Source of the DNA: Nannobrachium achirus
Lineage: Eukaryota; Chordata; Actinopteri; Myctophiformes; Myctophidae
NCBI GenBank assembly: GCA_963921795.1
Contig: OY997653.1
Coordinates: 24,608,658 to 24,672,657 of the forward strand
DNA length: 64,000 nucleotides
Reading direction: 5' to 3'
Part shown: one piece after another, positions 14,251 through 25,105 of the stretch
How positions within the stretch are numbered: position 1 is the stretch's first letter
Layout: each line of letters begins with the position of its first letter
Position numbers and translations under genes: made by a program
Notes under the pieces: model-generated
What the model was told of the DNA's origin: nothing
Seen by the model: only the letters and a program-made list of their open reading frames with translations
Databases searched by the model: none

Positions 14251-14299
14251 TATTGTTAGAGGTCTTTGTGTAACAGAGCTGTCTTGGTCTTCAACGCAG

Positions 14300-14521
14300 C
14301 CCAACAGAACCCCATGGCTCCGCCCATTCCGGCGAGGCAGCACGAGGTGGCCATGAACCGGCAGCAGCGCTACTTCCGCATCCCGTTCATCCGCCCGGGC
14401 GACCAGTACAAGGACCCCGGCGGCAAGAAGAAGGGCTGGTGGTACGCACACTTCGACGGGCCCTGGATCGCCAGGCAGATGGAGCTGCACCCGGACAAGC
14501 ATCCCATAGTGCTGGTGGCAG
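14300..14521 (+). CDS. myo6: Myosin VI tail exon with WWY motif, penultimate
   Basis: This 222-nt exon follows CTTCAACGCAG and is followed by GTCAGT. It encodes [20 protein letters not shown], then [15 protein letters not shown] and [15 protein letters not shown], ending in VLVAG. This is the core of the myosin VI cargo-binding domain. WWY is the known contact for Dab2, LMTK2 and Tom1 adaptors. The phases (2 nt in, 1 nt out) fit both neighbouring exons. Agreement with mammalian MYO6 is very high. The exon is squeezed between a truncated TTAA element upstream and a GT/G tract starting 20 nt into the next intron. Confidence 0.97.
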
Positions 14522-14539
14522 GTCAGTGTGGGCTGGCTC

Positions 14540-14540
<1 letters not shown>

Positions 14541-14577
<37 letters not shown>

Positions 14578-14628
14578 TGGGTGTGGGTGTGGGTGTGGGT
14601 GTGGGTGGGGGGGGGGGGGGGGGGGGGG
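14541..14628 (+). repeat. (GT)n-(GGGTGT)n-G tract beside a splice donor
   Basis: About 15 GT units, then GGGTGT repeats, then a run of roughly 20 G. It starts about 20 nt downstream of the myo6 donor at 14522. The G runs are on the sense strand and could form G-quadruplexes in the RNA. Confidence 0.93.
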
Positions 14629-14851
14629 CACAAATGCCCTACGGGCTGGGGCAGCACCTGTCAGCCCCTACGTCCTCGCCGTAGGGACTCCTCACTGGCA
14701 AGGTGAGTCTGTAGCATTCAAAAGGAATTAATTGGTGGGGAAGGAATTAATTGGCTTAACGACTAAATCGGGTAGAAAAAGAGGGTAAAAATAATTGGAC
14801 ACTCTAAAAAATAGAGAGAAGTCAAAAAATAAAGACATAAAACTAAAGGAA

Positions 14852-14876
14852 AGTGCTTTGGATAAAGGCGCTATAG
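14852..14876 (+). repeat. SINE tail fragment
   Basis: GAAAGTGCTTTGGATAAAGG CGCTATA matches the 3' tail of the SINE at 1080-1312. A hAT copy has inserted directly into it and duplicated CGCTATAG. Confidence 0.7.
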
Positions 14877-16987
14877 CAGGGGTCTTCAACGTTTTCAGGC
14901 CAAGGACTCCTTAGTTGAGAGAGAGATGAAGCAGGGACCTCCACAACCTTTTCATAGTTTCATTGTTTGACATGAGCACAATCATTATTGTATTTTGGAT
15001 TCATGCATGTCAATTTGTGTTTTAACCGATTTAGTGCCATTCCCGAGATATCTCGCGAAATGTACTCGAGTATCTCGAGTGCCATTCCCGAGATATCTCG
15101 CGAAAAGTAATATATTACTGTATATCCTACCGGGTACAATGGCGGAAGGTTCCGAGCCGATCTCCGTCGCTGATTTATCATCATCACGGATCCACGAGCA
15201 CAAAATAGTAATCCCATAACATTGAGGCAGACGGGGGATCTCATCTTTAATGTCCATTATCTCAAAACAACACTTTAGAAGCGAAGATGGCAATAGATGC
15301 TCGCTTATAAAACACATGTTGAAAAGCATCGATCCGGGGGGCACGGTGGCGCCTGCTGTGACTTCTCTGTCGAGGTTGGCGGACCAATCGCGGTCCCCGT
15401 TTCCCGGCGCTACGCTAGAAAATGGACCAGTCAAATCTCTCGCGCCTCTGCCAAAACGGCCAATCGCTGCAGTGCAATCCTGGCTTCTCTCCATCCCGAC
15501 CAATGAAATCGTCCCCACGCAGGATTCCCCGCGGTCAAGCTCCCCCCACCTCCAGAATCAACTGACACACTCAGACAGCCATTCTTCCGCGTTCCTGGAC
15601 GCTGAAGCCAGCCAAGGAATAAATACAAAATAACGTTTGATTTTGATCGATTTTGACACTTTGTCAGCTTGTTCTTTTGTCATTCTATGGTCTAGTTGCT
15701 GTGGTTATGTGACCCTATTTGGAAATCATTTAGCTGTTCATTGCAACGAGGAAATGTTAGGCTATTTACAAGCCATTCTCATTTTGTTGTCATGGCCTGT
15801 ATGCACCGGACCTGCCTCCCTGCCAAACTACACAGACTGTGTGGGCATATTTTAATATCCAATTTGATTGACTGATCATTATGTTACATGCTTGCTTTGA
15901 TTATTTATGGACTGCTGCTGCTGCTGCATGCATGCATCATTTCGTTTGAAAAAAATAAAAAATGGTTGAAACGGTTACCGCACATCACCCCTGGAATTAA
16001 TAATCCCTGCTGCTGCAGACCTAAGCTCCAGTTATTGTATTTGTGTAGTCTATTTGAGAAGCATGAGCAATATTTAGAGCATTCTAATAAAACAGCAGGT
16101 GGGGTTTCCTTGCGCAATTTGGGTCAGCTGTCTTCGCACGATTAAATAATGAATTAATGCTTGTTTCTGCCTTCAATTTCATTATAAATAAAATCAAACC
16201 AACCACTCATTCAGTTAATACTACCTAGTCCTAGAATACCTATATAATTAGCAGAAGTGATAGAGTGTCAGTTCATTGTGTCAATTCTGTTTATATAAGT
16301 CTATTCAAAGAAATGATTTGAAGTGTGGCATGCCATTTTGCTCCATCAGATTCATTCATTAATTGCACAGCAAATAAAGACCTGATTAGCCTACTAACGG
16401 GACACAGTCAGGTCATGCTTTCCAAGGAATGAGACCTTTTTTATCGCTTAATTGACCAAACCATGGTTGATTTGAATCAAACGGTGGAGTCTTTCTTTTT
16501 CTCCGTGATCGTGCGCGATGCGCGGTGCGCCACACCAAAAAAACAGAGTTACAAGATATCAACGCATTGCGTCACGGCGTGTCAACAGTTTATACATCTG
16601 TTTTTTTTTTTACACATTGAGAGACTGGAGACGGCAGCTCATCAACCCGACATTTCATTGAATGACTCCAGAACGCAAGTAGATTACGGTTAATAATATC
16701 TATAGAATAAGGCTACAACACACTTAATAGACTAATTGATTTATTTCTGAGCTAGTAAGACACTTCATAGATGTTTCCTGAATCTAAAGAACATTCAATG
16801 ACAACGGCTTCTAACAGAAATAGTGTTTTTTATTGGCTATAATACAACGCACCAAATGCAAATGATCACGCCATGGTTTAACCATATCATAATAAATAGC
16901 CAAACATTTCATTATGAAATGTAACAGTAGGCCTATTTAAACCAAACAAAAATATAGTCTGACAGCTAGCCTACCATTACCAAGGCA

Positions 16988-17035
16988 ATAAAAGCCTATA
17001 GAGTAAAGCTGCAGCTTTACTCTATAGGCTTTTAT
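16988..17035. repeat. Perfect 48-bp palindrome with no spacer
   Basis: ATAAAAGCCTATAGAGTAAA followed by GCTG is met immediately by its exact reverse complement, centred at CTGCAG (17011/17012). Confidence 0.97.
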
Positions 17036-17091
17036 GGGGCGATCAACATTATCCTCCACTCATGAGTGGAGGATAATGTTGATCGCCCCAT
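17034..17091. repeat. Perfect 58-bp palindrome with no spacer
   Basis: The arm starts ATGGGGCGATCAACATTATC and is 29 bp long. The centre is between 17062 and 17063 (CACTCA|TGAGTG). It overlaps the preceding palindrome by the two bases AT. Confidence 0.97.
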
Positions 17092-17593
17092 AGCTGCTTC
17101 AATTCCCAGACCCTGGTCATTTCTCAAGCAATTGCTCTTATTCAAATTTGTATTTATTCTGTGAACTCTCTATTTATTTTTTTGTATGACATGTGATAGT
17201 ATATCTCCCTTTCTATTTATGCTATCAATCAAAAATCACGCCTGCTGTGGCGCTCTGGCGCGCCATGGTCATATAGGCCTATAGGCTACCCATTGTCTTT
17301 ATAAAGAAATATTATCCCGATTAATATTATCCCGATTGCAGTAACAGTGGTCAGTAGGCCTACAGGCAGGCTATAGTTTTGTCTGTCAAATTATCTTTTA
17401 TTTCAAGACTATAAAAAGCTACAGTAGGCTATATGGGTCCAGTGTATAGGCCTATATTATGCCTCCTCATTGCGTCATTTCACCGACCGACCGCATAGCC
17501 TATCCTACATGATTATGTATTCATATTGTTTTCAAACAAGCAAACACATCTAAGAAATTACATATAAAAAGAATAATATGAAGTAGGCTAGGC

Positions 17594-17673
17594 CTAGTGA
17601 AAATATCCAATCTACAAGCTCACAGCAAGTGAAGAGATGTGTTGTGAGCTTGTAGATCTGCTGTTTTCACTAG
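17594..17673. repeat. Palindromic module, CTAGTGAAAATA-ended copy
   Basis: The arms CTAGTGAAAATATCCAATCT... and ...GATCTGCTGTTTTCACTAG pair almost fully, with a loop around GTGAAGAGATGTG. No carrier element of known type surrounds it within the 3.76-kb insertion. Confidence 0.85.
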
Positions 17674-18057
17674 TTGAGGTCCCGGCAGGGAAAACTTCTA
17701 ATCAATTTGTGTCGGATATAAATTGCGTCTGCTATCACGGTAATTGGACAATATTTAGGTGGTTGTCAGAAAGAAACGTTCATGCACGCACCGTGGCGCA
17801 CGCACTGTAAGTCACCCAGATAAATCTCTTGTTCTTTTGATTGATTACTTTATTAGCAGTTTGCATATTAAAATCACAGGGACAGGGCAGTAACATTACT
17901 TCAGATAGTAACATGTCATGTTAATGTTAATGTGTTATGGTTACGTTATGGTATAGGCTACAAAGGCTCCGTCTGGACTCGATCTGGTTGTCCAGTGTGT
18001 GTGGTTTACTATGATTGGCGGATCGTTTAATTTTCTGTTGCCGCGACCTCGACAAAT

Positions 18058-18545
18058 ACGCGATGGCCTTGGCGCAGTCAGTAGTGCTGTCGCCTCACAG
18101 CTAGAAGGTCCTGGGTTCGATTCCCGCCGGGGGACACTGTGGGTGCTGGGGGCGTGTTCCCTCCTCCGCGTCATCAGTGCCCACACCCTAGGTGGGGTTG
18201 GCAAAAGGGCCTTTCTGTGTGGAGTTTGCATGTTCTCCCCGTGTCTCCTAGGGTAGATACCCTCACAAAAACATGCAGTAATCCTGGTCTCTATAAAGCC
18301 TCCCCCTGGCCAGCCGGGGCGCCTGATGGAGGGGAATGGAACTGGTTGGAATAACGTGTTCCTTCCACGCGCTACGTCCAACCGGGGAAGCTCCCCCTGT
18401 CAGGTGATATAAGAAGCGGCCTGCTCACTCCTCATGCATTGAAGGAAGCATGAGCTCAGTTCGGGGCCCTCCCCAGGTTGGCAGAGGGAGAGTAGAGCCC
18501 AGGATCACAGCTTAGGCAATTGGCACCGGGTGAAAAAATGGGTTA
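18058..18545 (+). repeat. tRNA-headed SINE-like repeat
   Basis: The head has GGCGCAGTCAGTAGTGCTGT and the B-box-like GGTTCGATTCC (18114-18124). The body includes the common fish segment TTTGCATGTTCTCCCCGTGT, and it runs to GGCAATTGGCACCGGG. Related copies lie at 42495-42780 (+, head missing) and 55636-56785 (-, longest). Confidence 0.75.
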
Positions 18546-19029
18546 CAAAAATCGTGGGATAAAAATTTAGAAAAAAAAAAAGAAAAGCATCGATCCGATC
18601 CGCCATGACACCACGTAAACAATGATCGATTCCGGTGAAGGACGCGATGACGTCAGACCGGAAGTGTTTACGCTGTGGACTTCTGGCCTTCAAAATAAGA
18701 CAACGGGAGTGAATGCAGCCTGAGGGAGGCATCGTGGACATTTTAATCCGTTAATTTCAGGGGCTCTTAATGAGTTAAGATATTTAACCACTTGAACCGT
18801 CAATACACTTAATAAACTTGACCTCCACTATAATTATACTTTTTTTCCCCCTCTACACCAAAGCGCTTTGATGAAAATAGCAGATCTACAAGCTCTGCGA
18901 GGCGTTGTGAGCTTGTAGATCTGCTATTTTTGGCTAAAGTTCTCAGAATATGGACGCTAGGGTTCAAGTGGTAACTCTGAGGACCCCTTAAAGGTCACGG
19001 ACCCCCTGTTGAAGACCCTCGCGCTATAG

Positions 19030-19275
<246 letters not shown>

Positions 19276-19289
19276 ACCAGCAGCTACTA

Positions 19290-19868
19290 CGGGGGTGTCG
19301 CACCAAATTCTGGGCCCTGGGTACAACAAGATTTCACTGTGGGGCCCCCCCATGAATGTTCTTCATAGGGGGAGGAGGGGGGTTTAACCCGTTTAGACTG
19401 GGAACGCGTTATGACGCGTTGTTTTGTGCTTTAACTATTGAAAAATAGCAGAAATACAAGCTCTCTGTGCCACGCTGCGAGCGTGTAGATCTGCTATTTT
19501 TGAAAAATCTTGAAAGTCTTTGAATATTTCAAATCCTTCTATGTTTCTATGTCAGTGATGCTCAAACCTTTTCATGTGAAGGACCCCAAAATGATTAGTA
19601 TTTGGCCACGGACCCCTCATCTCAAAATATTTAGTTCCAGGGACCCACCAGAAGCAAAATTTTTGCTACAAATAAAAAAAAAATACATATATTCAAAGAT
19701 TTGCACACATTTTCACGACTTTTCAAAAATAGCAGATCTACGAGAGTGCCGCGCTGCGAGCTTGCATATCTGCTATTTTTCAATGGCTAAAGTATAAAAT
19801 AATTAAGGCCCCTCCACCTTGGGCCCTCGTAACTCAGTCCCACTTTTCCCCCCCATGTGACGCCCCTG
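19290..19868. mobile_element. Composite MITE just after the myo6 stop
   Basis: The ends CGGGGGTGTCGCACC and GTGACGCCCCTG match the 7084 and 40711 copies. The flanks both carry CAGCTAC (before 19288 and from 19870), a plausible imperfect target duplication. Module copies lie at 19439-19505 and 19724-19780. The insertion separates the myo6 stop from a duplicated exon tail. Confidence 0.8.
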
Positions 19869-19913
19869 ACAGCTACGCCACCACGGCCATGCAGCAGAGC
19901 ATGTTCAAGTGAC
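19869..19913 (+). pseudogene. Duplicated 3' end of the last myo6 exon
   Basis: AGCTACGCCACCACGGCCAT is followed by GCAGCAGAGCATGTTCAAGTGA, repeating the last ~43 nt of the myo6 coding exon (TACGCCACCGCCATG.. to TGA). It would encode YATTAMQQSMFK and a stop, against [11 protein letters not shown] in the gene. With the MITE removed it continues from the real stop in the same frame. It lies after the stop, so it is not translated unless spliced or read through. Confidence 0.85.
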
Positions 19914-20010
19914 AACGCAAAAACAAAACCCCGCGAGGCGACCAGTGCTTCTCTCGCTATACGAGCAACTAAAGGGACGACGGCACCTCTCCCCAGCTAT
20001 ACCTAGAGCA

Positions 20011-20257
20011 CAGTGGTTCTCCAAATATTTTCATGTCAAGGACCCCCCCCTCCCTAAATTAATGTGCATTTGGCCGCGTACCCCCATCTAAAAAAGAGAT
20101 ATCATGCCAGGGATCTCCAATACAAGATTTGCTCATTTTCTCTTTTTTCTTATAGCCGATGTATTCCCTCCCGGATTAAAATGATGTTGACGCTATATTA
20201 ACACATTTCCCTGGGGGACCCCCTGGAAACCCCGGCCACCTGCTCTGAGAACCACTG
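20011..20257 (+). mobile_element. hAT-like MITE (CAGTGGTTCTCCAAA end)
   Basis: Left end CAGTGGTTCTCC, right end TCTGAGAACCACTG, with the GGACCCCC-type subterminal sequence. Flanking 8-mers do not match clearly. The flank is followed by a C-rich run at 20279-20308. Confidence 0.75.
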
Positions 20258-20524
20258 CTGCTGAGTGAGATGCAAACACCACCCCCCCCTCCCCCCCCCC
20301 CCCCCCCACCACAAGGTGACCATGACGGGCTTCTCTCGCCGCGGACAACTTTAAAGGGACAAAGGTGCCACTACCCCCAGCTATACCTAGCTAAAAAACA
20401 ACCCAGACCGCCGTTCGGACAAAACCTACCACTCTGAGGCTTCTGAGGCTAACTGACTCTAGGCCCTCAAAACCGCTACGTTTTTCCCTCATTGTTCTTT
20501 TAGTCTTTTTATTATATATTATGT

Positions 20525-20791
20525 ATCGTCGCTGTCGGGCAGAAACCTTGTATCTCCCAAGTTTCAAATTTGTATGTTTTTTTTTCGTAAAGTAAAGCCC
20601 TGCTTCATCATACAAGGCCGTCGCAACAAAAGTAGTGAACACAGCCGATCTACAAGCACACAACGCCTCGCGGTGCGAGGCGTTGTGTGCTTGTAGATCG
20701 GCTGTGTTCACTGGTTTAGTTCATTTTTTTTAACGATAAATACAAAATGAACGGTTTTGGACATACAAGGTTTCCACCCGACAACGACGAT
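20525..20791. mobile_element. TIR element with ATCGTCGCTGTCGGGCAG ends
   Basis: The ends ATCGTCGCTGTCGGGCAG AAACCTTGTAT and the inverted ATACAAGGTTTCCACCCGAC AACGACGAT enclose a central hairpin. Other copies are at 35588-35804 and 60630-60789. The central palindrome at 20635-20711 has two perfect 37-bp arms with a 3-nt loop (GGT). Confidence 0.85.
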
Positions 20792-21229
20792 ATCTTTGGT
20801 TGTTGTTTAGGTTTGTTCTTCCTGGCTTTTTTTCCGTTCCTCATAGGAGGAGAGGGAGTGGGAGGAGTGAGGGGGCTTTGAACCCTATGCAGAAGAATCA
20901 CATTTTGTCTAGGTCTTATTTTCTTCCCCCCACCAAGATTTCTGCAGTTAGTGACTACGAGGCCTTAAAACACTATACTTAACACAGTTTGAGTGCTTAA
21001 AAACTAGGACTTTTTCTTTTTTTCTTTTTCAAGCTGCTTCCCAAAAGAAAGAAGATGATTTAATTGTGTTATTAATTCATTTGTGTTTATAATTATGCAT
21101 TCCAGATGACTCCAGAGAGTTCCCACCGATCCGTTTAATTGTATTAATTCATGTATATGTATGCATTCCTGATTAGCCCAGTAGTGGGTCCCATTGATTA
21201 GTTTTTTTGTCTTACTTTTCAGTAGGGCT

Positions 21230-21868
21230 GGGTAATGAGACTTAAAATCGCCATTGCGATTATCTCAAAGTTTTGCGATTAATGAAAATAGTGAAAATAT
21301 CAGTTCTAAAAGCGCACAACGCGTCACATCGTGACACTTTGGAGCAATTGTTTTAACACCACCATCATACAACAAAGTGTAATGCATTGTTAAAGGGGTA
21401 CTGTCACCTAAAGGGGTTGAGGGGCAGATTACACTGTGACATGAGCTTCTCTGAAAACGGTCTGAAACAGTCTGACGCTCATGTCACAGTGTAATCTGCC
21501 CCTCGCCTCCCAACAACAGCTGACCAGTACAGTATAGTCATACAGTCAGGCTATACAGACAATTAATTTGATTGGCTTATAATTGCGCATCCCCACAATG
21601 ACATCATAAAAATATTAACTTGTTTTTTAAGATGATTCTTAAAGTGACAGTAACCCTTTAGGTGACAGGCCCCCTTTAAACAAATCGATTTAGTCGATTA
21701 TAAGACATTTGTCATAATCTTTCTGTATTGATAGAAAGAAATAATATATAAAAAATAACCCTGCTTCTCGGGTATTCGATTTACCTACAGTACGTGTGCA
21801 AGATCAAGTGGTTTATCGGTTCTAAATGTGGGTTTTGATCATTGTCAGTTAATTGCCCAGCTCTACTG
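21230..21868. mobile_element. TIR element (CAGTAGGGCTGGGTAAT ends) with nested fold-back
   Basis: The inverted ends CAGTAGGGCTGGGTAAT and ATTGCCCAGCTCTACTG agree at 15 of 17. Near the left end is a half module (AGTGAAAATATCAGTTCTAA). At 21391-21679 a separate fold-back with TAAAGGGG / CCCTTTA ends is inserted, itself holding 28-bp inverted arms (GAGGGGCAGATTACACTGTG). Confidence 0.8.
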
Positions 21869-22665
21869 CCCAGTCCATGATTCCTCTCAAACATGCTGTT
21901 TACATTGTCTTCGTGTAGTTCAGGGCAAATACTTGCACAAGAAGTTTGCGCGTCTTGCGCTTTGTTTGCGATACATCAGTGCTGCATGAGCGATCTCGCG
22001 CAAGATCATTCCTTCACGACTGCACTCATAATTAAGTCAAATATTTGACCATGTTAAAAAATGTCTCTTCTTCTATTTTATCTTTTCTCAAAAGGAATGT
22101 CATTTTGAGTTATCGTTGATCCATAGAAAATTCCTATTTGGTTGTCTCTTATTATAGTCATTCATGTATGTGTGATTTAATAATATGCTAATAAGAAAGG
22201 TGAAGAATTGCCTTTCTTTTGACTTCAGGCATCACTCTTTTGAAAGAGTCATCTCATCTCATGTTTGTTTATGTTTTAAATGATCCTCATCTCTATTATA
22301 TTAGACATTGTCACAATGAAACAAAACAAGAATGGACTGCTAGCTGTTAAACCATACCATTTCCCAAGATATAACAGCTCCACATTGGTTGGAGTTTTCA
22401 TTTCATACTGTTGGACCAATGAGGGTATAAGAGCAGAGCTGTGAAAGTGATTGCACTCCATAAAATATAGATAATCGTTGGAACAAGCTGCTTTGCCTTG
22501 CATTCCGTTTCAGATCATATTTTCTTATAACAAGCTGAAGTCTCCCAGGAAGGGTGACTGACTCCCAATTCCACTTAAACATTCATTTGACTTTCTAAAG
22601 TCAACCCCTCCACTCGAAAACGTGTTTCTTTCTACTCTGAACACCTCTTGGAGGCATGACTTTTG
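21869..22665. other. Intergenic sequence, no feature seen
   Basis: No exon or recognisable repeat. Confidence 0.3.
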
Positions 22666-22742
22666 GACAATGATTCTCAAACTTTTTTCAAGGACCCCCA
22701 CTTTGATATGCATTAGGCCGCAGACGCCCATTTGATACAGCA
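22666..22742 (+). mobile_element. hAT end fragment
   Basis: AATGATTCTCAAACTTTTTT followed by CAAGGACCCCCACTTTGATA resembles the left end of the 27795 element. The rest is missing. Confidence 0.5.
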
Positions 22743-23084
22743 TTTGATCACGTAATACTGTTATTGTGCGCTATGCAAATTAGCCACTTGATTAGAACGT
22801 GAAACAATGTTGCTTTGAGCAGCAGTGATGAGCGGGGCATGATGCATGTGCTATTTGCATATTTGACTACGTTTATAGGCCTAGAGTTCCAGACCCTTTT
22901 CGGTAAAAAAGAAAAAAAAATCTTACTCTTAGCAGTGAATATATTTACATACTTTAAAAGTTGTCTGGAGGGGGACTTTAAATTGAATTCTTGAACCGAA
23001 TTGAAAGACTGGCAGTTTCATTTCGCTTGTCTACAGATTTTTTTTTTCTTTTTTTTTACGTGATGAGATTAATTAGTTGGGTTG

Positions 23085-23441
23085 CATTTGTAGTCCTGGC
23101 CATGTTGAGGACCAACACAGGCGTTTCAATTTGTCTGATTGGCATATAGAACTAATCAGAGCCTTCTACCTACGGAGAGTTGCGTCACTCCCGTTCACTT
23201 CATGGGGCCAGGTCTTCTACGCACACATCTATTGGCGTATAGTGACAACCCGCGAACCGGAAGTTTACAAAATGCATTGAAGTCTATGAGGTGTAAAGTG
23301 ACAATGAACCACGTGACCAGCGCTGTTTCTGACCCCGCAGTGGCAGGACTCTCTGATTAGACGACTCTGGAACTAATGTTCTACGCCAATCAGAACACCT
23401 GTGTTGGTCCTCAACATGGCCGGTGTGTAGGACTACAAATG
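23085..23441. repeat. Fold-back MITE with about 75-bp inverted arms
   Basis: CATTTGTAGTCCTGGCCATG, then TTGAGGACCAACACAGG on the left, is matched inverted by CCTGTGTTGGTCCTCAACAT on the right. The pairing continues through CTGATTGGC and CCAGAG at the inner ends. Confidence 0.88.
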
Positions 23442-23549
23442 AAATCCATGAATACAGTGTGACAGTCTGGTTGGTTAGGCCATCATCCTTCTCATCTCAG
23501 CTGCAAAATGTAAATGTTGCGCTGGCTGACCACATAGCCAGGGTCCACT

Positions 23550-23745
23550 ATGGTTGCAAACCTTTTCATTTCAAGGACCCCATTAACTCTGAGATCAAAC
23601 GAATGGAACCAAATGGAACCGTAAGGGTCCGCTTGGTTCCATTTGTATGATCTCTCTGAGTTACAGACCTGTAAGGATCCATTTAAGAACACCCTCAAGT
23701 AACCCTGAGGGTCCCTGGACCCCACTTAACAAGACCCACACTATT
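23550..23745. mobile_element. Decayed hAT-like fragment with inner inverted repeat
   Basis: It carries GCAAACCTTTTCATTTCAAG GACCCC at the left and GGGTCCCTGGACCCC at the right. Between them AACCAAATGGAACC-type arms are inverted. Confidence 0.5.
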
Positions 23746-24118
23746 ATGAAACAACATAATATTTCCCCTTTTCTGTTTGTCCGCGGCCCTGTCAGGACAT
23801 TTTCAGACCCGGCCTTCCAGGCACGTGCACACATAGATAGCAAAGGGGGCTTGAGCCCCTGCCCCTTTACCCGTGCCCCTCTCCAGACCATGAATGCAGT
23901 TTACTATGGTGAAAGAAACGCAAATGCCCTCTTTCCATGCCATACCTGAAGGCAGCATTCAATAGAATTAAGAGAATTGCCTTGTCCAAACTCTCCTGAA
24001 CTTGAATGCAGCGTCTTATGTTGAAAGAATTGCCCTCTGTGTAGAAATCCATGCCGCAACACCACATCTCTCAACCACATATTGAATTGATTATGCTTAG
24101 TTCAGTGTGGTACAACGC

Positions 24119-24145
24119 AAAATAGCCGGTCTGCTATTTTCGATA
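24119..24145. repeat. Minimal palindromic module
   Basis: CAAAATAGCCGGTCTGCTATTTTC: the two outer arms of the module joined with almost no loop. Confidence 0.55.
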
Positions 24146-24259
24146 TTTTCAACCGAAAGGCCCTTTTAGAAATGTCAGCCCCTGCCTCTCTTAACATTCT
24201 CTGCACGTCCCTGCGGCCTACTGGTTGAGAAATGCTGTCCTTAGGAAACCCTAGGTACT

Positions 24260-24427
24260 CAGTGGCGTCAGTTCAGAAAAAGCTAAGGTATGGCAACATG
24301 ACTGGTGTCTTGCAGTCATGTTGCCATACCTTAGCAACAGGCACGATTTACAGTACATTTTGTTATTTCCCCCTGTAGCCAAGGTATGGCAGCTGCCATA
24401 CCTTGCCATACCCAAATGACGCCTCTG
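24260..24427. mobile_element. 168-bp hAT-like MITE with two inner palindromes
   Basis: The ends CAGTGGCGTCA and TGACGCCTCTG are bounded by a perfect duplication, TAGGTACT (24252-24259 and 24428-24435). Inside are AAGGTATGGCAACATGAC and its inverted copy, and a second palindrome, AAGGTATGGCAGCTGCCATACCTT in structure. Confidence 0.9.
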
Positions 24428-24836
24428 TAGGTACTCACTCAAATACTGCAACCTTCACTCACACATTAACACTGAATATTTTATATACAAGAAGTCTAAC
24501 AAAGAGTGATATTCCAACTGGAATGTTACGCGTGTTTATTTTTTGAATTCTCTTTCTACTCCAGGTGGTTTGGGTATGTGACATTGTTGTCTAAGCAATA
24601 ATTCTACCCAAACGAAAGCTACGGTAAAAAAATAATAAAAAGGAAGGCTTGCTTTGCCGCGTACATACACATTATTTAGAGACAATCTCGCGTTACGACT
24701 AAACCTACGGCCTTCGTGTAAGGGGGCGTGTCCACAGCCGAAAGCGTTTTTATGAGTGGAGGAGCATCGTCTCTGTCGGGGGGGAAACCTCATACTGTAT
24801 GTCCAAAACGGTTACTTTTCAGGATTCAAATGAATA

Positions 24837-24881
24837 AAAATAGCAAATTAGCCGTTTTGGCGCTTGTAGATCTGCTACTTT
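24837..24881. repeat. Palindromic module, left arm damaged
   Basis: AAAAATAGCAAATTAGCC is followed by the intact right arm GCTTGTAGATCTGCTACTTTT. Confidence 0.55.
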
Positions 24882-25105
24882 TGTGTGATGCTGTAGTGTG
24901 ATCAAAGTAGGTCGTTGATTAACGAAAAAAACACAAAAGGTTAAAATATGGGGACGAGGTTTCTGCCTGACGGACACGTCATGGGGGCTGCTCTCCGTTC
25001 CGACACGTCTCCATTCCGACATTGACTTCTTATTGTCGGAGTGGCAACACTTCCATAGAGGTGAGGTTTAGGGTTAGGGTTATGTCGGAATGGAGACATG
25101 TAACC

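Larger units (their letters stand above)
15022..18778. mobile_element. TTAA-flanked (piggyBac-like) insertion, 3.76 kb
   Basis: TTAA occurs at 15022-15025 and 18775-18778. The terminal sequences TTAACCGATTTAGTGCC and (other strand) TTAACTCATTAAGAGCC agree at 13 of 17. Near the left end CATTCCCGAGATATCTCGCG occurs twice. A short frame starting MAEGSEPISVADLSSSRIH begins at 15139 but stops after 26 codons. No transposase was recognised. It contains later features: two perfect palindromes, a module and a tRNA-headed repeat. The whole interval may be one element or a composite. Confidence 0.65.
14877..19021 (+). mobile_element. hAT-like family 1 copy split by a 3.76-kb insertion
   Basis: The left part is 14877-15021 and the right part is 18779-19021. 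Both align to the intact copy at 12679. A perfect 8-bp duplication CGCTATAG lies at 14869-14876 and 19022-19029. The module of this copy is at 18873-18930. The right end is only about 50 nt upstream of the last myo6 exon. Confidence 0.92.

Noticed and set aside
15331-15350. A second tRNA-headed repeat start (GGGGGGCACGGTGGCGC)
   Set aside because: Only the first ~17 bases match; the following sequence is unrelated.
14985-15518. A 177-codon frame on the - strand as a transposase
   Set aside because: It spans the insertion boundary of the TTAA element and shows none of the conserved acidic or zinc-binding motifs of PGBD transposases.
18058-18130. tRNA gene
   Set aside because: Only the B-box-like part is good. 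The sequence continues into a long repeat body present in other copies, so it is a SINE-like head, not a tRNA gene.
25062-25084. Telomere-like TTTAGGGTTAGGGTT
   Set aside because: Only about two and a half units; too short for an interstitial telomeric array.
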